NCBI GenBank assembly: GCA_025965295.1
Contig: JAOPXF010000147.1
Location: forward strand, 1 to 7,392
DNA length: 7,392 nucleotides
Source: Nocardioides sp.
Lineage (GTDB): Bacteria > Actinomycetota > Actinomycetes > Propionibacteriales > Nocardioidaceae
Direction of reading: 5' to 3'
Under the pieces are notes generated by a model that saw only the letters and a program-made list of their open reading frames with translations, made no database searches and was not told the origin of the DNA. This document shows positions 1-6,799 of this stretch, piece by piece. Position numbers and translations under genes: made by a program. Positions within the stretch are counted from its first letter, which is position 1. The number at the start of each line of letters is the position of its first letter.

Positions 1-351
<351 letters not shown>

Positions 352-406
352 CGCGGCCCGCGCCATACCCTAGGCTGCTGGCACATCGGCACGAGAAGGG
401 AAACAC

Positions 407-778
407 GTGGCTCGCATCCTGGTCGCTGACGACGACGTCGACATCCGAGAGCTCGTCGAGTTCAAGCTCTCGACCCTCGGTCACGACGTGATCGCGGTGT
501 CCGACGGCGCCGCCGCCATCGAGGCCTGTCAGGCACAGCGCCCCGACCTCGCCGTCCTCGACGTGATGATGCCCGGCGTGTCGGGTCTCGACGCGATCCG
601 GGTGATCCGGGCCGACCCGGCCCTGGCCGACCTCCCCGTCATCCTCCTGACCGCGCGCGCCCAGGAGTCCGACGTCGAGACCGGCTTCGACTCCGGCGCC
701 GACGACTACATCACCAAGCCGTTCAGCCCCCGCGAGCTCGCGTCCCGCGTGCAGGCACTTCTGTCCCGATCCACCTGA
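407..778 (+). CDS. Stand-alone response regulator receiver protein (CheY-like)
   Basis: A 123-residue protein made only of a receiver (REC) domain, with no DNA-binding or enzymatic output domain. The active-site residues are all visible: the acidic cluster D8-D9-D10, the phospho-acceptor D52 in LAVLDVMMPG, T82 in the LLTA strand, and K104 followed by P105 in YITKPF, with aromatic switch residue Y101. It should therefore be phosphorylated on D52, most simply by the histidine kinase encoded just downstream. With no effector domain it must act by protein-protein contact, feed a phosphorelay, or serve as a phosphate sink; I cannot choose among these. The GTG start is supported by a good ribosome binding site, GAGAAGGG at 393-400, six bases upstream. 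A TANNNT-type -10 (TACCCT, 366-371) lies in the gap after rho, but I see no matching -35, so a separate promoter is only possible. The fold is certain, the pathway is not. Confidence 0.93.
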   Translation: MARILVADDDVDIRELVEFKLSTLGHDVIAVSDGAAAIEACQAQRPDLAVLDVMMPGVSGLDAIRVIRADPALADLPVILLTARAQESDVETGFDSGADDYITKPFSPRELASRVQALLSRST

Positions 779-890
779 GCGCGGCGGCCCTCCGCGGATC
801 CACGGTTTCCGGCTCTGCCCGCCCACCGGCGGCGGTACCGTGGTGCTCCGGATCTTGGGGGGTCGTGCGGCGCAGGGGGTTCGGTTCCAG

Positions 891-2444
891 ATGAGTGGTG
901 GACGTCCGGTCGCGCGTCTGGTGGCCCCCGTCATCTTCCGCGTCTGGCTGCTGGTCGGGCTGATGGCCCTGATCGCGATCACCGGCGTGGTGCTCTCCAC
1001 CCGCTCGGTCGACTACCTCAGCGACGACCTGCAGCCCGCGGCCGCCGCCAACCAGGACCTGCTGCAGGACCTCACCGACATGGAGGCCGCGGTGGGTGCC
1101 TACGCCCGCAGCGGGGAGGCGTCATCGGTCGACGACTACCGTCAGGCGCTCGCCCGGCTGCCCGCCCACGAGACGCGGGTGCGGCGCTTCGCCGAGGGTG
1201 ACCTCGAGCTGGCCCGCCTCGTGGCCGACCAGGAGCGGGCCGCCCAGTCCTGGCTGGACCGCTACGCCCAGCCGCGCATCGAGGCTCCGGGTGGCCCTGG
1301 CACGTTCCAGGAGAAGCGCTTCCGGCTCGGGCAGCAGCGGTTCGCGGCGCTCCGTTCCGCGCACCAGGAGACCACGGAGGCGTTCGACCGGAGGGTGCGG
1401 CAGGCCAACGCCGACGCGGGGTTCCGCCTCAAGGGCACGATCATCGCGATCCTCGTCCTCGCGGTCGGCGCCTGGTTCGTCGTCGCCCGCGCCCGCCGAC
1501 GCCTGCTGACGGAGCTGTCCGACCCGCTCCTCGAGCTCGAGGGCGTGGTCCAGCGGATGGCCCGCAACGAGCCGGACGTGCACGCCGCGACCTCGGGACC
1601 CAAGGAGGTGCGCGCCGTCGCCGCGGCCTTGAACAGCTTCAACGAGGCCCAGGGTCGCGCCCGGGCGGTCGAGGGACGCATCCAGAACGAGCTGCGCAGC
1701 CTCGACACCGCGCGCGACGACTTCGTCTCGAACGTGTCCCACGAGCTGCGCACCCCGCTGACCACGATCAGCGGCTACCTGGAGATGGTCGCGGAGGAGT
1801 TCGAGGAGGTGCTCACCCCGCGCCACGAACGGATGCTGGAGGCGACCCGGCGCAACGTCCAGCGGCTCAAGACGCTCATCGACGACCTGCTGACCCTCTC
1901 GCGAGCGGAGGCCCGCGACACCGACCTGGAGCAGATCGACCTCGTCGGGTTGGTCCGCGACGTGGTCACCGACGTCCGCATCACGGGAGCCCGGCGGGGC
2001 ATCCGAATCGAGGTGACCTCGCCCGACGAGCCGCTGGCCGTCCTCGGCGACCGGCCGATGCTCCACCGGGCGTTCCTGAACGTGCTCAGCAACTCGGTCA
2101 AGTTCAGCCGGGACGGCGGCACCGTCGAGGTCGGGATCACGCGGGCGGTGCGGTCCGTGGAGATCTCGATCACCGACCACGGCATCGGGATCCCGCCGGC
2201 CGAGCTGGACCGGCTCGGCACCCGCTTCTTCCGGGCCACCAACGCGGTCACGAACGAGATCGCGGGCACGGGTCTCGGGCTCCGGATCGTGCAGACCATC
2301 TTCGACAAGCACGCGGGGGACCTCGTGATCGAGTCGGAGGAGGGGGAGGGCACGACGGTGGTGCTGCGCCTGCGTCTCCAGGGCGACGAACCCCCAGCCG
2401 CGTCGGAATCAGACGCTCCGGTCGCGACGGCGGACGCTGATTAG
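891..2444 (+). CDS. Membrane sensor histidine kinase with CHASE3-like sensor, HAMP, HisKA and HATPase domains
   Basis: A complete sensor kinase of 517 residues from the ATG at 891. Order: a membrane helix (about 11-35); an extracytoplasmic, mostly helical domain (about 38-178) whose pattern DMEAAVGAYARSGE...YRQALARL resembles CHASE3; a second helix (about 181-200); HAMP-like linker (201-255); dimerisation/phospho-acceptor domain with the H-box SHELRTPL and phospho-acceptor H284 (codon 1740-1742); ATPase domain with N-box N397 and N401, G1 box DHGIGI (429-434), F-box (446-447) and G2 box GTGLGL (459-464). All catalytic boxes are intact. The tail after about 498 is acidic and Ala-rich, probably disordered. 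An in-frame GTG at 840 would add 17 residues; I prefer 891 because AGGGGG (874-879) lies 11 bases upstream, whereas 840 has no visible binding site. The receiver gene ends 112 bases upstream and is the likely partner. The signal sensed is unknown; CHASE3 domains are not tied to a single ligand. Confidence 0.93.
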   Translation: MSGGRPVARLVAPVIFRVWLLVGLMALIAITGVVLSTRSVDYLSDDLQPAAAANQDLLQDLTDMEAAVGAYARSGEASSVDDYRQALARLPAHETRVRRFAEGDLELARLVADQERAAQSWLDRYAQPRIEAPGGPGTFQEKRFRLGQQRFAALRSAHQETTEAFDRRVRQANADAGFRLKGTIIAILVLAVGAWFVVARARRRLLTELSDPLLELEGVVQRMARNEPDVHAATSGPKEVRAVAAALNSFNEAQGRARAVEGRIQNELRSLDTARDDFVSNVSHELRTPLTTISGYLEMVAEEFEEVLTPRHERMLEATRRNVQRLKTLIDDLLTLSRAEARDTDLEQIDLVGLVRDVVTDVRITGARRGIRIEVTSPDEPLAVLGDRPMLHRAFLNVLSNSVKFSRDGGTVEVGITRAVRSVEISITDHGIGIPPAELDRLGTRFFRATNAVTNEIAGTGLGLRIVQTIFDKHAGDLVIESEEGEGTTVVLRLRLQGDEPPAASESDAPVATADAD

Positions 2445-2471
2445 AGCCTGGTTGGACCGGGGTGGCACAAT
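2441..2471 (+). promoter_or_regulatory. Candidate rpmE promoter
   Basis: CACAAT at 2466-2471 matches four of six bases of a sigma-A type -10. A weak -35 candidate TTAGAG (2441-2446) overlaps the kinase stop codon with 19-base spacing. Initiation would fall near 2478, just before the leader hairpin at 2484, which is why I favour it. The TTGACC at 2471-2476 looks like a -35, but no matching -10 follows it. Weak evidence; position inferred. Confidence 0.35.
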
Positions 2472-2483
2472 TGACCCTTGGTT

Positions 2484-2534
2484 CCGGTTCACGCTGTCCG
2501 CAAGGCGCGGAGGGCGACCCGGCGACTGAGAGGA
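2484..2534 (+). promoter_or_regulatory. Structured rpmE mRNA leader (candidate L31 autoregulatory leader)
   Basis: The bases before rpmE can fold into one long hairpin. Outer arm: CCGGTT (2484-2489) with ACCCGG (2517-2522), one mismatch. Middle arm: 2492-2495 with 2513-2516 (one G-U). Then a G-G mismatch, and a perfect 5-bp tip TCCGC (2497-2501) with GCGGA (2507-2511) closing the loop AAGGC. The structure ends six bases before the ribosome binding site GAGAGGA (2528-2534), which lies four bases from the ATG. Ribosomal protein L31 leaders that bind their own product have been proposed in several bacterial groups, actinobacteria included. Assignment here is inferred from position and foldability; I have not matched a covariance model. 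Confidence 0.5.
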
Positions 2535-2538
2535 CACC

Positions 2539-2781
2539 ATGAAGAAGGACATCCACCCGGAGTACACCGCGACCACGGTGACCTGCACCTGTGGCGCGAC
2601 GTTCACCACCCGCAGCACTGCCACGTCCGGCACCATGCACGCCGACGTCTGCTCGCAGTGCCACCCGTTCTACACCGGCAAGCAGAAGATCCTCGACACC
2701 GGCGGCCGCGTCGCCCGGTTCCAGGCCCGCTACGCCAAGACGGCCGACAAGACGGCCGAGAAGGCTGCCGACTCCAAGTAG
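2539..2781 (+). CDS. rpmE: 50S ribosomal protein L31, zinc-binding type
   Basis: An 80-residue L31, a small protein at the central protuberance of the large subunit that bridges to the 30S head. It begins MKKDIHPEY, typical of the family, and keeps the four cysteines of the zinc-containing form: C16 and C18 in TCTCG, C38 and C41 in CSQC, followed by the conserved HPFYTGKQK block. It is thus the RpmE (C+) type rather than the zinc-independent paralogue usually induced by zinc starvation. The C-terminal tail (about 62-80) is Lys/Ala-rich, as in many actinobacterial L31 proteins. The start is fixed by GAGAGGA at 2528-2534. Expression probably comes from its own promoter, with a structured leader upstream and a strong terminator downstream, making it a largely separate transcription unit between the kinase gene and prfA. 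Confidence 0.97.
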   Translation: MKKDIHPEYTATTVTCTCGATFTTRSTATSGTMHADVCSQCHPFYTGKQKILDTGGRVARFQARYAKTADKTAEKAADSK

Positions 2782-2789
2782 CTCCGACC

Positions 2790-2836
2790 GAGCGCCGGTT
2801 CTCGCCACGTGCGGGAGCCGGCGCTCGTGATTTCTC
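2790..2836 (+). terminator. Intrinsic terminator after rpmE
   Basis: Bases 2790-2805 (GAGCGCCGGTTCTCGC) pair with 2811-2826 (GCGGGAGCCGGCGCTC) to give a 16-bp stem, two of the pairs G-U, closed by the 5-base loop CACGT. It is followed by TGATTTCT (2828-2835), five of eight bases T, a modest U-tract typical of high-GC organisms. It starts nine bases after the rpmE stop. It should end or attenuate rpmE transcription before prfA. Confidence 0.8.
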
Positions 2837-2886
2837 CGGAGGCCACGGTCTGTGGTCCCGACCAGCGCGACCGGCAAGGGGTGTCC

Positions 2887-3960
2887 ATGTTCGAGGCAGT
2901 CGAGGGCATGCTCTCCGAGCACCGCGAGCTCGAGGGACAGCTCGCCGCGCCCGAGACGCACGCCGACGCCCGGCTGGCCAAGCGCCTCAACCAGCGCTAC
3001 GCCCAGCTGTCCTCGATCATCGGGGCCTGGCGCGACTGGAAGCAGCTCGGTGACGACCTCGGGGCGGCCCGCGAGCTCGGCGCGGACGACCCGGCCTTCG
3101 CGGTGGAGGCGGAGGCGCTGGTCGGCAAGGTCGCCACGGCCGAGGAGCGGCTGCGCCGGCTGCTGGTGCCGCGCGAGCCCACCGACGACAAGGACGTGAT
3201 CCTCGAGGTGCAGTCGGGTGAGGGCGGCGAGGAGTCTGCGCTCTTCGCGGCCGATCTGCTCCGCATGTACACGCGCTACGCCGAGAAGCGGGGCTGGAAG
3301 GTCGAGATCCTCGACGCCAACGAGTCCGACCTCGGCGGCTACAAGTCGGTCACGGTCGCGGTGAAGGCCAAGGGCACTCCGGAGCCGGGGGAGGCGCCGT
3401 ACGCCCAGCTCAAGTTCGAGGGCGGCGTCCACCGCGTCCAGCGGGTGCCGGTCACGGAGTCCCAGGGTCGCGTGCACACGAGCGCCGCCGGCGTCCTGGT
3501 CTTCCCGGAGGCCGAGCAGATCGACGTCCAGATCGACGAGAACGACCTGCGTATCGACGTCTACCGCAGCAGCGGCCCCGGCGGTCAGAGCGTCAACACC
3601 ACCGACTCCGCGGTGCGCATCACCCACGTCCCGACCGGTATCGTCGCCATCTGCCAGAACGAGAAGTGCCAGCTCCAGAACAAGGAGCAGGCGATGCGGA
3701 TCCTCCGGGCCCGGCTGCTCGCCGCGGCGCAGGAGGAGGCCGACGCGGCCGCCAGCGACGCGCGGCGCAGCCAGGTGCGCACCGTGGACCGCTCCGAGCG
3801 GATCCGCACCTACAACTACCCCGAGAACCGGATCTCCGACCACCGGACCGGGTACAAGTCCTACAACCTGGACCAGGTGCTCGACGGCGACCTCCAGCCC
3901 GTCCTCGACTCCTGCATCGAGGCCGACCTGGCCGCCCAGCTCGACGCCCTCGAGTCCTGA
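2887..3960 (+). CDS. prfA: Peptide chain release factor 1
   Basis: A 357-residue class-I release factor that reads UAA and UAG in the ribosomal A site and triggers hydrolysis of peptidyl-tRNA. The GGQ catalytic motif is at 232-234 in SSGPGGQSVNTTDSAV. The codon-recognition tripeptide is P188-V189-T190 in RVPVTESQGRVHTSA; the PxT pattern marks RF1 rather than RF2, which has SPF. Length and motif positions match E. coli RF1 closely. I chose ATG 2887 because AAGGGG (2876-2881) lies five bases upstream and MFEAVEGML begins the family alignment. The frame is open back to a GTG at 2809, but that lies in the rpmE terminator hairpin and would add 26 non-conserved residues. The stop overlaps the next ATG by one base (TGATG), so prmC is translationally coupled. 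The GGQ glutamine is the target of that neighbour's product. Confidence 0.97.
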   Translation: MFEAVEGMLSEHRELEGQLAAPETHADARLAKRLNQRYAQLSSIIGAWRDWKQLGDDLGAARELGADDPAFAVEAEALVGKVATAEERLRRLLVPREPTDDKDVILEVQSGEGGEESALFAADLLRMYTRYAEKRGWKVEILDANESDLGGYKSVTVAVKAKGTPEPGEAPYAQLKFEGGVHRVQRVPVTESQGRVHTSAAGVLVFPEAEQIDVQIDENDLRIDVYRSSGPGGQSVNTTDSAVRITHVPTGIVAICQNEKCQLQNKEQAMRILRARLLAAAQEEADAAASDARRSQVRTVDRSERIRTYNYPENRISDHRTGYKSYNLDQVLDGDLQPVLDSCIEADLAAQLDALES

Positions 3961-4823
3961 TGGCGGGCGTGGCGCAGCGGCGCCGGCTGCTCGCCGAGGC
4001 AACGGCCACGCTGACGGCGGGCGGCGTCGCGAGTCCCGAGCACGACGCGGCCGAGCTGCTCGCCCACGTGCTGGGCACAACGCGAGGCGCCCTGGTCCTC
4101 GTCGACGAGGTCCCCGCCGACCGGGCCGCGACGTACGGCGCCCTGGTGGCCCGGCGGGCCGCCCGGGAGCCGCTCCAGCACCTGACCGGCCTCGCACCCT
4201 TCCGCCACGTGGAGCTGCGGGTCGGGCCCGGCGTCTTCGTGCCCCGTCCCGAGACCGAGCTGCTGGCCGGCTGGGCGATCGAGCAGGCCGAGGCCGTCGC
4301 CGGGCAGGGCCGGCGCCCGGTGGTGGTCGACCTGTGCACCGGCTCCGGAGCCGTGGCGGCCGCGATCGCGGACGAGGTGCCCGGAGCCGACGTCCACGCC
4401 GTCGAGCTGGGCGAGTCGGCCCACGGCTGGGCGGTCCGCAACCTCGAGGGCACCGGTGTCGACCTGCGCCTCGGGGACATGGCGACCGCGTTCGAGGAGC
4501 TGGCCGGGACGGTCGACGTGGTGACGTGCAACCCGCCGTACATCCCGCTCGACGCCTGGGAGTCCGTGGCGCCCGAGGCCCGCGACCACGACCCGCACCT
4601 CGCGCTGTTCTCCGGTGCTGACGGCCTCGACGCGATGCGGGTGCTGGCCGGGCGGGCCGCGCTCCTGCTGCGCCCGGGAGGGGTGGTCGGTGCCGAGCAC
4701 GCGGACCAGCAGGGCGAGACCGCCCCGGAGGTGTTCGCCGGGTCGGGGCGCTGGGTCGAGGTGCGCGACCACCGGGACCTCGCGGGCCGCGCGCGCTATG
4801 TGACCGCGCGACTGGCACGATGA
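3960..4823 (+). CDS. prmC: Peptide chain release factor N5-glutamine methyltransferase
   Basis: A 287-residue S-adenosylmethionine-dependent methyltransferase that methylates the glutamine of the GGQ motif in release factors 1 and 2, raising termination efficiency. An N-terminal helical substrate-binding part (about 1-85) is followed by the family signature GVFVPRPETELL (91-102), the SAM-binding motif I DLCTGSG (124-130), the acidic residue E149 expected to bind the cofactor ribose, and the catalytic NPPY tetrapeptide (191-194), which holds the glutamine side chain. All key residues are present. Its ATG shares the A of the prfA stop, and the enzyme's substrate is encoded immediately upstream, the standard bacterial arrangement. 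The C-terminus ends normally four bases before the next start. Confidence 0.97.
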   Translation: MAGVAQRRRLLAEATATLTAGGVASPEHDAAELLAHVLGTTRGALVLVDEVPADRAATYGALVARRAAREPLQHLTGLAPFRHVELRVGPGVFVPRPETELLAGWAIEQAEAVAGQGRRPVVVDLCTGSGAVAAAIADEVPGADVHAVELGESAHGWAVRNLEGTGVDLRLGDMATAFEELAGTVDVVTCNPPYIPLDAWESVAPEARDHDPHLALFSGADGLDAMRVLAGRAALLLRPGGVVGAEHADQQGETAPEVFAGSGRWVEVRDHRDLAGRARYVTARLAR

Positions 4824-4827
4824 GGCC

Positions 4828-5490
4828 GTGACCAGCGAGCGCTTCCCCACCGGCACAGCAGACGAACGCGAGGCCGCCGTCCAGGCGGCCAGCCTGGCCG
4901 TCCAGCGCGGCCATCTGGTGGTGCTGCCCACCGACACGGTCTACGGCATCGGTGCCGACGCCTTCGACCCGGCTGCCGTGCGCGCGCTGCTCGCGGCCAA
5001 GGGCCGCGGCCGCGAGATGCCGCCGCCGGTCCTGGTGAGCGCGGCCACCACCGTCGACGCCCTGGCCGTTCGCGTGCCGGGCTACGCCCGGGCCCTGATC
5101 GACGCGTTCTGGCCCGGCCCACTGACCCTCGTCTGCCACCAGCAGACCTCGCTGCAGTGGGACCTCGGCGACACCAGGGGCACCGTCGCCATCCGGATGC
5201 CCGACCACGAGATCGCCCGCGAGATCCTCGAGCGCACCGGCCCCCTGGCGGTCAGCTCCGCCAACCTCACCGGCATGCCCGCGGCCACGGACGCCGACCA
5301 GGCCGAGGAGATGCTGGGGGAGTCGGTCGACGTGATCGTCGACGCGGGGGAGTCCCCGGGTGGCGAGGCCTCGACCATCGTCGACGTCACGGGCGCCCAG
5401 GGGCGGGTCCTGCGTCGCGGCGCCCTCTCCCTCGAGGAGCTCAACGCCGTCCTCGAGCCGCTCGGCGCCACCCTGACGGACGAGGGCTGA
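4828..5490 (+). CDS. tsaC: L-threonylcarbamoyladenylate synthase (YrdC/Sua5 family)
   Basis: A 220-residue cytoplasmic enzyme that makes threonylcarbamoyl-AMP from threonine, bicarbonate and ATP, the first step of the t6A37 modification of ANN-decoding tRNAs. It is a single YrdC domain: PTDTVYGIG (34-42), the KGRGREMP segment (58-65) in place of the KxR signature, SLQWDLGD (108-115), SSAN (143-146) and STIVD (182-186). It has no C-terminal Sua5 domain, so it is the short form; it resembles the M. tuberculosis protein encoded at the same place after prmC. The start is GTG 4828, four bases after the prmC stop. The only upstream Shine-Dalgarno-like sequence (GAGG, 4822-4825) is too close, so translation probably depends on ribosomes finishing prmC. 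Start choice rests on similarity of the N-terminus to that family. Confidence 0.93.
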   Translation: MTSERFPTGTADEREAAVQAASLAVQRGHLVVLPTDTVYGIGADAFDPAAVRALLAAKGRGREMPPPVLVSAATTVDALAVRVPGYARALIDAFWPGPLTLVCHQQTSLQWDLGDTRGTVAIRMPDHEIAREILERTGPLAVSSANLTGMPAATDADQAEEMLGESVDVIVDAGESPGGEASTIVDVTGAQGRVLRRGALSLEELNAVLEPLGATLTDEG

Positions 5491-5497
5491 CCGCCTC

Positions 5498-6637
5498 GTG
5501 CGCGAATACGCCCTCGTCTTCCTCGTCGCCGCCTCGGTGACCTACCTGCTGACCGTGGTGGCGAGGGAGATCGCGCTGCGCACGGGCGCGGTCGCCGAGG
5601 TGCGGGACCGCGACGTGCACGCCGAGCCCATCCCCTACCTCGGTGGTCTCGCGATGCTCGGCGGCCTGGTCGCGGCGTACGTCGTGGCGCGCGAGCTGCC
5701 CTTCCTCTCCACCAGCGGCCCGTTCGTCTTCCGCGACGCCGGGATCGTGCTGATCGCGGGTGCCCTGATCTGTGCGGTCGGCGTGCTGGACGACCTGTTC
5801 GAGCTCGACGCGCTCACCAAGCTCGGCGGACAGCTGCTGGCGGCGGGGTTCCTCATCGCGTTCGGGATCCAGTACGTCTTCTTCACCAGCAGCGACGGCA
5901 CCCAGTTCCCGCTGCAGCCCGCGCAGGGGGCCCTGCTCACCGGCTTCGTCGTCGTGGCGACCGTCAACGCGGTCAACTTCGTCGACGGGCTGGACGGGCT
6001 CGCGGCCGGGGTCGTCGGCATCGGGGCCGTCGCGTTCTTCGTGTTCTGTTACCAGCTGGCCCACTACAACGGGGTCTCGCTCGCGACCACCGGGGCCCTG
6101 CTCAGTGCCTCGCTCGCCGGCGCCTGCGCCGGTTTCCTGCCGCACAACTTCCATCCGGCCCGCCTGTTCATGGGCGACAGCGGATCGATGCTGATCGGGC
6201 TGGTGCTCTCGGCCAGCGCCCTCACCCTCACCGGGCAGTTCTCCGGCACCGAGATCAGCCAGGGCGCCGGCGGCTCGCGCGCCAGCCTGCTGCCCACCCT
6301 GCTGCCGCTGCTGCTGCCGGTGTCGATCCTGATCGTCCCCATGGTGGACCTGATCCTCGCCGTCGTACGCCGCACGCGGGCCGGCCGCTCGCCCATGGCG
6401 CCCGACAAGCAGCACCTGCACCACCGGCTGCTGGAGATCGGGCACTCCCAGCGCCGTGCGGTCCTCATCATGTGGCTGTGGGCCGGTCTCGTCGCCTTCG
6501 GAACCGTCCTGGTGAGCCTCTACAGTGGGCCCCCGGCGTGGATCTCGCTCGCCGCGATGACGGCGGTGACGGTGGGCCTGACGTTCCTGGTCCCGGTGCT
6601 CCACAAGCCCGAGATCGCGGCACCGGACGAGGCCTGA
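5498..6637 (+). CDS. wecA: Polyprenyl-phosphate N-acetylhexosamine-1-phosphate transferase (WecA/TagO/Rfe, MraY superfamily)
   Basis: A 379-residue polytopic membrane protein, about eleven hydrophobic segments, of the polyprenyl-phosphate sugar-1-phosphate transferase family. Such enzymes move GlcNAc-1-phosphate from UDP-GlcNAc to a lipid phosphate, the first step of wall polymers. The signatures are in order: VLDD (96-99, metal/substrate aspartates), NFVDGLDGL (160-168), FMGDSGS (224-230) and DKQHLHHRL (303-311), the HxHHR loop characteristic of the WecA rather than MraY branch. In mycobacteria the gene here (rfe, Rv1302) starts the arabinogalactan linker; in a Nocardioides-like host the product more likely serves a teichoic-acid-like or other wall glycopolymer, which is inference. 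GTG 5498 is seven bases after tsaC; GAGGG (5482-5486) is 11 bases upstream. Last gene of the prfA operon. Confidence 0.93.
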   Translation: MREYALVFLVAASVTYLLTVVAREIALRTGAVAEVRDRDVHAEPIPYLGGLAMLGGLVAAYVVARELPFLSTSGPFVFRDAGIVLIAGALICAVGVLDDLFELDALTKLGGQLLAAGFLIAFGIQYVFFTSSDGTQFPLQPAQGALLTGFVVVATVNAVNFVDGLDGLAAGVVGIGAVAFFVFCYQLAHYNGVSLATTGALLSASLAGACAGFLPHNFHPARLFMGDSGSMLIGLVLSASALTLTGQFSGTEISQGAGGSRASLLPTLLPLLLPVSILIVPMVDLILAVVRRTRAGRSPMAPDKQHLHHRLLEIGHSQRRAVLIMWLWAGLVAFGTVLVSLYSGPPAWISLAAMTAVTVGLTFLVPVLHKPEIAAPDEA

Positions 6638-6640
6638 CAG

Positions 6641-6656
6641 GGCCGGTTACCGGGCC
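6641..6656 (+). terminator. Possible weak terminator hairpin after wecA
   Basis: GGCCGG (6641-6646) pairs with CCGG and CC (6650-6653, 6655-6656) around a TTA loop with one bulged G. An alternative pairing, GAGGCC (6629-6634) with GGCCTC (6653-6658), competes with it. Only a short T stretch (6665-6667) follows at a distance, so true Rho-independent termination is doubtful; it may only mark the 3' end of the operon. Confidence 0.3.
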
Positions 6657-6666
6657 TCCAGGACTT

Positions 6667-6682
6667 TGTGCTAGTTTTCACA
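6667..6682 (+). promoter_or_regulatory. Upstream extended -10 promoter of the atp operon within a CRP/GlxR-like palindrome
   Basis: TGC (6669-6671) plus TAGTTT (6672-6677) form an extended -10 (TGnTANNNT); no good -35 is visible at 17-18 bases. The surrounding 16 bases TGTGCTAGTTTTCACA match the CRP/GlxR-type consensus TGTGA-N6-TCACA at nine of ten fixed positions, and the arms extend to TTGTG/CACAA (6666-6670, 6679-6683). Because the palindrome covers the -10, a bound regulator would be expected to repress. Position before the ATP synthase genes fits an energy-status control point; the regulator itself is inferred. Confidence 0.5.
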
Positions 6683-6775
6683 AGCACCCCAGAACTGCCC
6701 CCGACAGGAACGGCCGCCGCCATGACGACCGCGCTCAGCAGGACCCCGGTCCCCGTGCCGGTGAGCCCCTCGGGC

Positions 6776-6789
6776 TGTGGTAGTTTCAC
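6776..6789 (+). promoter_or_regulatory. Downstream extended -10 promoter copy of the atp operon
   Basis: TGTGGTAGTTTCAC repeats the upstream motif (TGTGCTAGTTTTCAC) with one substitution and one missing T, 109 bases further on. It keeps TGG plus TAGTTT (6781-6786), an extended -10. The lost base shortens the palindrome spacer to five, so CRP-type binding should be weaker. Initiation would fall near 6793, about 84 bases before the first operon ATG. No clear -35. Confidence 0.5.
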
Positions 6790-6799
6790 GCCGTCGTCG

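Noticed and set aside
380..392. Direct repeat GGCAC-atc-GGCAC upstream of the receiver gene as an operator
   Set aside because: Five-base repeats are common by chance, the spacing is short, and no second copy is found before the kinase gene.
780..796. Small hairpin CGCGG / CCGCG after the receiver gene as a terminator
   Set aside because: Only five pairs with a seven-base loop and no T-tract; short GC hairpins like this are frequent by chance at this composition.
1122..2312. A 396-codon - strand frame opposite the histidine kinase
   Set aside because: Fully antisense to a kinase with all catalytic boxes intact, compositionally biased to Arg/Gly/Asp/Val, no motif; a GC-bias shadow.
2853..2864. 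TGGT/ACCA mini-hairpin before prfA as a leader element
   Set aside because: Four pairs only, does not extend outward, and leaves the prfA ribosome binding site free.
3448..3456. RF1 recognition tripeptide reads Pro-Val-Thr rather than E. coli Pro-Ala-Thr, suggesting altered stop-codon reading
   Set aside because: The Pro and Thr that define RF1 are kept and, as far as I recall, Val in the middle is common in actinobacterial RF1; no unusual decoding is implied.
2248..5208. A 986-codon open frame on the - strand
   Set aside because: It lies opposite five certain genes (the kinase, rpmE, prfA, prmC and tsaC), is composed of Arg/Gly/Pro/Ala-rich low-complexity sequence with no domain I recognise, and is the usual antisense by-product of GC-rich third codon positions.
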